A DNA stretch of 28,396 bases from Roseicyclus sp. GTDB taxonomy: Bacteria > Pseudomonadota > Alphaproteobacteria > Rhodobacterales > Rhodobacteraceae. Both the position numbers and the translations under genes were made by a program. Positions within the stretch are counted from its first letter, which is position 1. Each line of letters starts with the position of its first letter. Positions 22,285 through 28,396 of this stretch are shown one piece after another. The stretch is from positions 1-28,396 of the forward strand of contig JAGYLB010000069.1 in NCBI GenBank assembly GCA_018401055.1, in the 5' to 3' direction. The notes under the pieces are model-generated. The model had not been told where the DNA came from. It saw only the letters and a program-made list of their open reading frames with translations, and ran no database searches.

Positions 22285-23138
22285 CCCGGCGACATGCCGC
22301 GCAGCCGTTCCGACCGGCGGCGCAGCAATTCCACCACCGTCAACAGGCCGATGGACACCACGACAAGGATCGTGGCGACCGCCAGAATGGTCGGGCTGAT
22401 CTGTTCGCGCAGCCCCGTGAACATCTGCCACGGCAGCGTCTGTTGCTGGGCCGAGCCGACGAAGATCACCACCACCACCTCGTCGAAGGAGGTGATGAAG
22501 GCGAACAGGCCACCCGAGATCACACCGGGCAAGATCAGCGGCATCTGCACCCGGAAAAACGTGGTGACGGGGTTCGCGCCAAGGCTGGAGGCCGCCCGCG
22601 TCAGCGATTTGTCGAACCCCACCATAGTCGCCGTGACGGTGATGATGACAAAGGGAATGCCCAGCGCCGCATGGGCAAGCACGACGCCCCAATAAGTGCC
22701 CTGCAACCCCACGCGGGAATAGAAGAAATACATCCCCGCCGCCGAGATGATCAGCGGCACGATCATGGGCGAGATCAAGATCGCCATGATCGCGCCCTTG
22801 AACGGTACGTGGCTTTGCGACAGCCCGATGGCGGCCAAGGTGCCAAGGGTGACCGACAGAAGCGTCGCCACAGGCGCGATGGTCAGGGAGTTTCTCAACG
22901 CCTGCTGCCAGTCGGGATTGGTGAAGAAATCCCGGTAGTGGCGCAGGCTGTAGGCATCTAGGTCGAAAGCCAGCATTCCGGGCGTGAAGGTGAAGAAGTT
23001 CTCGGCGTTGAAGCTGAGCGGGATGACCACAAGGATCGGCGCCATCAGGAAGAAGAAGATCAGCCCGCAGATCACGCGGAACCCGTAGAACCAGATGCGC
23101 TGGCCGGTCGTGGCATAGGGCGGCAGTTTGTGGTCCAT
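22281..23138 (-). CDS. Polyamine-type ABC transporter permease (PotC-like)
   Basis: Inner-membrane permease of 285 residues, with six predicted hydrophobic segments starting at about residue 18 (VICGLIFFFLMAPILVVIPLSF). The EAA-type cytoplasmic loop that contacts the ATPase is AASSLGANPVTTFFRVQMPL, followed by the final glycine-rich segment. Length and pattern fit the PotC/PotI branch of the spermidine/putrescine (iron/thiamine-related) permeases. It is the last gene of a minus-strand operon and begins 6 bases after the partner permease; GGGG precedes the ATG within that gap and the preceding codons. Substrate specificity cannot be read from the permease. Confidence 0.9.
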   Translation of the reverse strand: MDHKLPPYATTGQRIWFYGFRVICGLIFFFLMAPILVVIPLSFNAENFFTFTPGMLAFDLDAYSLRHYRDFFTNPDWQQALRNSLTIAPVATLLSVTLGTLAAIGLSQSHVPFKGAIMAILISPMIVPLIISAAGMYFFYSRVGLQGTYWGVVLAHAALGIPFVIITVTATMVGFDKSLTRAASSLGANPVTTFFRVQMPLILPGVISGGLFAFITSFDEVVVVIFVGSAQQQTLPWQMFTGLREQISPTILAVATILVVVSIGLLTVVELLRRRSERLRGMSPG

Positions 23139-23144
23139 GATGCG

Positions 23145-24821
23145 TTACCCCAGCTTGACGTTGTCGATGCCCACGATCTTGTCGTAGAGCCAGTAAAGCA
23201 CCAAGACGAGCGCCAGCAGGATCGAGCCAAGAGCCGCCGCCAGACCCCAGTTCAGGCTGTCGGAGATGTGAAAGGCGATGCGGTTCGAGATGAAGATGCC
23301 GGTGCGGCCACCCACGAGCTCGGGCGTGATGTAATAGCCGATGGACAAGATGAACACGAGGATGCAGCCCGGGGCGACCGCGCGGAAATAGACCCGCCAG
23401 AACGCCGTCCAGTTGGTCGCACCCAAGGATTTGGCCGCGCGCACATAGCTGGGCGGAATGGTCTTCATCACCGAATAGAGCGGCAAGATCATGAAGGGCA
23501 AAAGGATATGGGTCATCGCCACCACGGTGCCGACCTGATTGTTGATCATGGTCAGCCGGGCGTCATCGGCCACGAGGCCAATCCAGACCAGCAGGTCGTT
23601 GATGACACCTTGTTGCTGCAACAGCACCTTCCACGCGCTGGTACGCACCAGTAGCGAGGTCCAGAACGGCAGCAGCACCAAGATCAGCAGCGCGTTCGAC
23701 GTGCGCAGGGGCAGGTTCGACAGCAGATAGGCGATCGGATAGCCCAAGATCACGCACAGCCCCATGATCGTCAGCGACAGCACCATCGTGCGCTGGAACA
23801 GCCTCAGATAGATGCGCTGGTTGTCGTCCACCTGCTCGACGCCTTGGGGCGTGAGTTGCAGGTCGACGGCAGCCAGAAAATAGCCCGCAGTGTAGGGGTC
23901 GGAAAAGGTCTGGATCGTGGTCCAGACGGGCAGTTCCACCCAACCATCGGCCACATCGGCAATGGCCACGCGCAGGTCTGTCTGGTCGAACCCGTCGACG
24001 GCGGCAGCCGCCGTTTGCAGGCGCGCCGTTTCGGGGCCACCATAAGCCGCCACATCGGCGCCCGCGGCAAGGTCACGGTAGAGCGCGAGGTAGACGGTGT
24101 TCCACGGCGCCTCGGTCGTCGGGCTGTCGGGGTTGCGGGACTGCGCCTGCAAGGTGCGCGCAAACGCGCGGTAAGCATCCGCGGTTTCCGGCAGCGCCTG
24201 CGCGATGACGGGGGCAAGGCGAAAGGCCGGCTCAAGATCTTCGGTCTCGGTCGCGGCCCAATCGGCCTGCGCCTGTGTCCAGTCGGGATCGGCCATCAGG
24301 GCGATCCAGGTCGCGGGCTCCTGCCAAAGGGGATCAAGGGCGATGAACTGATCGGCATAGCCTTCGCCTACATCGCCGATTCCACGCCCCGAGCGGCGGA
24401 AGATCGAGCTGAGCCCGGTTTCCTCATAATTCAGGCGCGACCCAAGGCGCGTGTGCCTGCGCCGTTCGACCGCCTCTTGCAGGTCATAGGCCAAGGCTGC
24501 GTAGGTGTCTTCGTTTGGCAGGTCGGCAGCGTCCCACCCCTCCAGCGCGATGACGGTGCGCGGCAGGGTTTCCGACACGATCTGGTTCTCGACCGACCGG
24601 AACAGCATGTCGAGGATCGGGGCGACAAAGGTGACGAGCAAGAAGATCAGCAAGGGCGCGATCAGCGCCAGCGCCCTGAGTTTTTGAGCGCGCAACGCGC
24701 GGTTCAGGCTGCGCTTGAGCGGGCGGCCATCGGCGGCCAGCATCGGGCCGGTCTGGGCCGCGTCGTCACGCCGGGCCTCGGCGGCGGCATGGCTCAGATT
24801 GCCTGCGGTGGCGTCGCTCAT
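23145..24821 (-). CDS. Polyamine-type ABC transporter permease (PotB-like) with large extracytoplasmic insert
   Basis: Inner-membrane permease of 558 residues, about twice the length of a normal PotB. A first membrane helix lies at about 49-70 after a charged cytoplasmic N-terminus. Residues about 75-343 are hydrophilic, Asp/Glu-rich and should be periplasmic. The remaining ~215 residues hold the transport domain (SLTIMGLCVILGYPIAYLL onward), with the ATPase-contact loop AAKSLGATNWTAFWRVYF. I do not recognise the insert as a known domain. The start ATG at 24821 follows GAGGA with 10-base spacing; an upstream extension of 20 residues would cover that ribosome site. The partner permease follows 6 bases later. 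Confidence 0.88.
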   Translation of the reverse strand: MSDATAGNLSHAAAEARRDDAAQTGPMLAADGRPLKRSLNRALRAQKLRALALIAPLLIFLLVTFVAPILDMLFRSVENQIVSETLPRTVIALEGWDAADLPNEDTYAALAYDLQEAVERRRHTRLGSRLNYEETGLSSIFRRSGRGIGDVGEGYADQFIALDPLWQEPATWIALMADPDWTQAQADWAATETEDLEPAFRLAPVIAQALPETADAYRAFARTLQAQSRNPDSPTTEAPWNTVYLALYRDLAAGADVAAYGGPETARLQTAAAAVDGFDQTDLRVAIADVADGWVELPVWTTIQTFSDPYTAGYFLAAVDLQLTPQGVEQVDDNQRIYLRLFQRTMVLSLTIMGLCVILGYPIAYLLSNLPLRTSNALLILVLLPFWTSLLVRTSAWKVLLQQQGVINDLLVWIGLVADDARLTMINNQVGTVVAMTHILLPFMILPLYSVMKTIPPSYVRAAKSLGATNWTAFWRVYFRAVAPGCILVFILSIGYYITPELVGGRTGIFISNRIAFHISDSLNWGLAAALGSILLALVLVLYWLYDKIVGIDNVKLG

Positions 24822-24853
24822 GGGGCGGGGTCCTCGGGCATCGGGGAAAGAGA

Positions 24854-24880
24854 TGCCGGGGCGGCCATACCGCCCCGGCA
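24854..24880 (-). terminator. Intercistronic hairpin between binding protein and permease genes
   Basis: TGCCGGGGCGG (24854-24864) pairs perfectly with CCGCCCCGGCA (24870-24880) around a five-base loop, 22 bases after the binding-protein stop. There is no T run on the minus strand, so it more likely causes partial attenuation or protects the upstream message, raising binding protein over permease levels. That is a common arrangement in ABC operons (inference). Confidence 0.6.
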
Positions 24881-24901
24881 CATGTCAGGCCGCCGGGGCG
24901 A

Positions 24902-26014
<1,113 letters not shown>

Positions 26015-26072
26015 GGGTCTCACTCTCCTTGGTTGGACTTCGGGGTTGTGATGGTCGGGGATGCGCGGGGCG

Positions 26073-26088
26073 TGGCCCGCGCGGGCCA
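26073..26088 (-). repeat. Perfect 16-bp palindrome after the ATPase gene
   Basis: TGGCCCGCGCGGGCCA is a perfect palindrome starting 5 bases past the ATPase stop, in the 78-base gap before the binding-protein gene. As RNA it forms a short GC-rich hairpin without a T run. A role in message processing or stability is possible. Confidence 0.45.
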
Positions 26089-26092
26089 AAGC

Positions 26093-27217
26093 TCAGGCGT
26101 CGAGCGCGCGGCAATCTTGCGGGCGCCAGCCGATCTCGATCAGGGCGCCGGGTTTCAGGCGGGGCTGGTCAGGGGCGTTGCGGGTCTTGACGACGAAATT
26201 CTCGTGGCCCGCGACGCGCAGGCGGGTGCGGTAGATGTCGCCCATGTAGATGAATTCCAGCACCTCGGCCTTGAGCGTATGGGCATCGGGCGCAAGACGG
26301 TCCTTGTTCATCTCGACCCGTTCGGGGCGAATGGAGACCTGCGTCTTGTCGCCCACCGCCGAGACATTGACCGGCACGGCATCGATCAACCCGCCATCGT
26401 CCAGCCGCACGACGCACATATCCGCATGCATCTCGGCCACCGTGCCCGTCAACGTGTTGTTCTCGCCGATGAACTGGGCCACGAAACTGTTTTGCGGCTG
26501 CTCATAGAGCACGTCGGGCGCATCAAGCTGCTGGATGCGCCCATCGTCGAACACAGCCACGCGATCCGACATGGTCAGCGCCTCGGTCTGGTCATGCGTG
26601 ACGTAGACGACCGTGATGCCAAGCCGGTGCGCCAGCTTGGTGATCTCGAACTGCAAGGTTTCGCGCAACTGCTTGTCAAGCGCGCCCAAGGGCTCGTCCA
26701 TCAACACCAGCTCGGGTTCGAACACCAGCGCACGGGCCAGCGCGATGCGCTGCTGCTGGCCGCCGGAAAGCTGCGCCGGACGGCGGCCGCCAAAATCATC
26801 CATCTGCACCATATCGAGCGCGCGCAGCACTTTGGCCTCCCGCTCGGACTTGCCCATGCCGCGCACCTCCAGCGGGAAGGACAGGTTTTCGGCCACCGTC
26901 ATGTGCGGGAACAGCGCGTAATTCTGGAACACCATGCCGATCCCGCGCTTGTGCGGCGGGATGTTGTTGATCGGGCGATTGTCGAGCAAGATCTCGCCAT
27001 GGGTGGCGGTCTCAAAGCCCGCCAGCATCATCAGGCAGGTGGTCTTCCCCGACCCCGAGGGGCCCAGCATGGTCAGGAACTCGCCCTTGCCGATGTCGAG
27101 GTTCAGATCCTTCACGACCAGCGTTTCGCCGTCGTAGCTTTTCTGGACCCGGTCGAAGGAAACGAACGTGTCTTGCGTGTCTGAGGGCAAACCCCACTCC
27201 CCTTGGAACGACTTCAT
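26093..27217 (-). CDS. Polyamine-type ABC transporter ATP-binding protein (PotA-like)
   Basis: Cytoplasmic ATPase of 374 residues that powers the import system. Walker A is GPSGSGKTT (52-60), the Q-loop is Gln98, the signature is LSGGQQQR (150-157), Walker B is LVLMDEP (170-176), and the switch histidine is His208 in YVTHDQTEAL. Residues about 240-374 form the TOBE/regulatory domain typical of PotA and related CUT1-like ATPases. The gene is first in the operon. The ATG at 27217 is preferred over an upstream 23-residue extension, but it has no strong ribosome site. An 11-base direct repeat, TGTCGCTTTTA, covers the start region, so control at this start is likely. Confidence 0.93.
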   Translation of the reverse strand: MKSFQGEWGLPSDTQDTFVSFDRVQKSYDGETLVVKDLNLDIGKGEFLTMLGPSGSGKTTCLMMLAGFETATHGEILLDNRPINNIPPHKRGIGMVFQNYALFPHMTVAENLSFPLEVRGMGKSEREAKVLRALDMVQMDDFGGRRPAQLSGGQQQRIALARALVFEPELVLMDEPLGALDKQLRETLQFEITKLAHRLGITVVYVTHDQTEALTMSDRVAVFDDGRIQQLDAPDVLYEQPQNSFVAQFIGENNTLTGTVAEMHADMCVVRLDDGGLIDAVPVNVSAVGDKTQVSIRPERVEMNKDRLAPDAHTLKAEVLEFIYMGDIYRTRLRVAGHENFVVKTRNAPDQPRLKPGALIEIGWRPQDCRALDA

Positions 27218-27242
27218 GTCGCTTTTAAACTTGTCGCTTTTA
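27217..27242. repeat. Direct repeat TGTCGCTTTTA at the ATPase start
   Basis: Two exact copies of the 11-mer at 27217-27227 and 27232-27242, offset by 15 bases; the first touches the start codon of the ATPase gene. The core TGTCGYTTTT also occurs in both dyads at 27368-27423, so these may be additional binding sites for the same regulator. Confidence 0.5.
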
Positions 27243-27294
27243 GAACATTCCTGACGCAAACGCGCAACCCGAACGGAGACAGACAATCAGGATC

Positions 27295-27323
27295 TTGACT
27301 TTACCATCTGTTATTACTAGTTA
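27295..27323 (+). promoter_or_regulatory. Candidate sigma-70 promoter toward the binding-protein gene at 27607
   Basis: TTGACT (27295-27300) and TAGTTA (27318-27323) are separated by 17 bases, inside the most AT-rich part of the spacer. The -35 match is good and the -10 is weak. On the opposite strand TTGGGT and TAGTAA, also 17 bases apart, overlap the same stretch and could drive the ABC operon. Confidence 0.35.
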
Positions 27324-27367
27324 TTTTTTGTATCCCACCCAAGGCCAAGGGCCAGCTTTGCCCAAGA

Positions 27368-27423
27368 AAATGTCCAAAAACGACATCTCCACCGCGGCAA
27401 TACCATGTCGTTTTCAGACATTT
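27368..27423. promoter_or_regulatory. Twin 17-bp dyads in a large inverted repeat, candidate operators
   Basis: AAATGTCCAAAAACGACAT (27368-27386) and ATGTCGTTTTCAGACATTT (27405-27423) are inverted copies with 17 of 19 matches and an 18-base spacer. Each arm is itself a dyad of the form ATGTC-N7-GACAT (27370-27386 and 27405-27421), with centres 35 bases apart. This looks like two binding sites for a dimeric regulator. It lies in the 389-base stretch without genes (27218-27606) between the divergent transporter units. The rest of that stretch, 27424-27606, shows only GC-rich sequence with no clear signal. Confidence 0.6.
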
Positions 27424-27606
27424 CCGTATCCGGGACCGGCTCGCGGAAACCTCAATGCGCCGCGTTGACGGCCTGCCACCATCGCCCCCCGACCAGCCCT
27501 TGAGCGCGACAGCGCGGGCGGGGCGTCCGGTCGGGCTTGACCCCGGCGCGATTCCGGGGACGATCAGGGAAAAGCTGCAAAAACCTCAAGGGAAGGGACT
27601 TGTCGG

Positions 27607-28396
27607 ATGACACTCAAGGGATTGATCCTGTCGGCCTCGATGCTGGCCTTGGCAAGCGCGGCGCAAGCCGAAACACGGATCGGCATGATCACCACGCTCT
27701 CGGGCGGCGGGGCGGCGCTAGGGCTTGACGTGCGGGACGGCTTCTTGCTCGCCATCGCGCAATCGGGTCGCGACGATATCGAGGTGATCGTGGCCGATGA
27801 CGAACAGGCGCCAGACGTGGCCGTGCAACTGGCCGACCGGATGGTGCAATCGGACGACGTGGACCTGCTGACCGGCATCATCTGGTCAAACCTTGCCATG
27901 GCGGTGATCCCGTCGGTCACGGCGCAGGGGCTGTTCTACCTTTCGCCCAATGCAGGCCCCTCGGTTCTGGCCGGGCAAGGCTGCCACGAAAACTACTTCA
28001 ACGTGGCTTGGCAAAACGACAACCTGCATGAAGCGGCAGGGGCACATGCGAATTCGGCGGGCTACACCAACAGCTTCATCCTGGCGCCGAACTACCCGGC
28101 GGGTCAGGACGCGCTGGCGGGCTACAAGCGGTTCTACGAAGGCGGGCTTGCGGGCGAGATCTACACCCAGCTGGGCCAGACCGATTACGCCGCCGAGATC
28201 GCGCAGATCCGCGCATCGGGGGCCGACAGCGTGTTCTTCTTCCTGCCGGGCGGGATGGGGATTTCCTTCCTGCGCCAGTATGCCGACAGCGGGCTGGATA
28301 TTCCGGTGATCGGCCCGGCCTTCTCCTTTGACCAGCAGATCTTGCAGGCGGTGGGGGCGCGGCCTTGGGCGGTGCGCAACACCGCGCAATGGTCGC
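27607..28396 (+). CDS. ABC transporter substrate-binding protein, branched-chain amino acid (LivK) type, cut by window end
   Basis: The first 263 residues of a periplasmic binding protein; the frame is open to the window edge. The signal peptide is MTLKGLILSASMLALASAAQA, with predicted cleavage after residue 21. The mature protein starts ETRIGMITTLSGGGAALGLDVRDGF, the typical opening of Leu/Ile/Val-type receptors. ADDEQAPDVAVQLADRMV, then FYLSPNAGPS and FFFLPGGMG also fit that fold (Peripla_BP_6). The ligand is unknown; many such proteins bind aromatic acids or other carboxylates. GGGA lies upstream of the ATG. It is divergent from the polyamine-type ABC operon and shares its regulatory spacer. 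Permease and ATPase genes would be expected downstream, outside the window. Confidence 0.9.
   Translation, partial: MTLKGLILSASMLALASAAQAETRIGMITTLSGGGAALGLDVRDGFLLAIAQSGRDDIEVIVADDEQAPDVAVQLADRMVQSDDVDLLTGIIWSNLAMAVIPSVTAQGLFYLSPNAGPSVLAGQGCHENYFNVAWQNDNLHEAAGAHANSAGYTNSFILAPNYPAGQDALAGYKRFYEGGLAGEIYTQLGQTDYAAEIAQIRASGADSVFFFLPGGMGISFLRQYADSGLDIPVIGPAFSFDQQILQAVGARPWAVRNTAQWS

Noticed and set aside
27486..27536. CCCGACC and GGTCGGG arms in the 27.4-27.6 kb spacer as a terminator or operator
   Set aside because: The arms are only seven bases and more than 30 bases apart in very GC-rich sequence, which is expected by chance.
27537..27565. TTGACC plus ACGATC as a promoter for the last gene
   Set aside because: The -35 box is reasonable but the -10 box barely matches, and a better candidate lies at 27295-27323.

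Overview
The window looks like a chromosomal segment of an alphaproteobacterium of the Rhodobacteraceae (Roseobacter group). The basis is GC-rich coding sequence, divergent oxyR/katG, a probable L-cysteate sulfo-lyase, and a hairpin-plus-T-run element resembling intergenic elements I recall from that family. No rRNA, tRNA, CRISPR array, insertion sequence, phage module or replication origin was seen. The only stretch with clearly different composition is the first ~280 bases.

Layout. (1) 3-278 is the end of an unrecognised low-GC plus-strand gene with four cysteines, followed by a strong hairpin. (2) 389-3614 holds katG and oxyR, transcribed divergently. (3) 3606-5296 is a two-gene minus-strand unit with an ATGA overlap: an aspartate/glutamate racemase-family protein and a PLP-dependent cysteate/cysteine lyase. 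(4) 5479-8949 holds an AAE3/oxalyl-CoA-synthetase-like ligase, a ketopantoate-reductase-family protein and a membrane-anchored LAS-type (MepA-like) peptidase. (5) 8946-22284 is an alpha-glucan block: amylosucrase on the minus strand, and divergently glgP-glgB-glgC-glgA-glgX-malQ on the plus strand. (6) 22281-27217 is a minus-strand polyamine-type ABC operon (ATPase, binding protein, two permeases). (7) 27607 to the window end is the start of a branched-chain-amino-acid-type binding protein.

How the genes work together. GlgC makes ADP-glucose, GlgA polymerises it, GlgB branches the polymer, GlgP and GlgX degrade it, and MalQ recycles maltodextrins. Amylosucrase adds a sucrose-driven route to the same alpha-1,4-glucan. 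Two GCGC-centred palindromes of LacI-family type lie between amylosucrase and glgP and could control both. OxyR probably controls katG.

Most notable observations. First, reading-frame breaks are concentrated from 15.39 to 21.35 kb: one in glgB, one that joins glgA to glgX, three in the 3' end of glgX, and at least three or four in malQ. Protein similarity continues in another frame across almost every break and most sit in short G or C runs, so this is either local assembly error or very recent loss of function. Second, the 389-bp region between the two transporter units carries four copies of TGTCGYTTTT. Two of them form 17-bp dyads (ATGTC-N7-GACAT) and two form a direct repeat at the ATPase start codon, which suggests a specific unidentified regulator. 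Third, one ABC permease carries about 270 extra residues between its first membrane helix and its transport domain.
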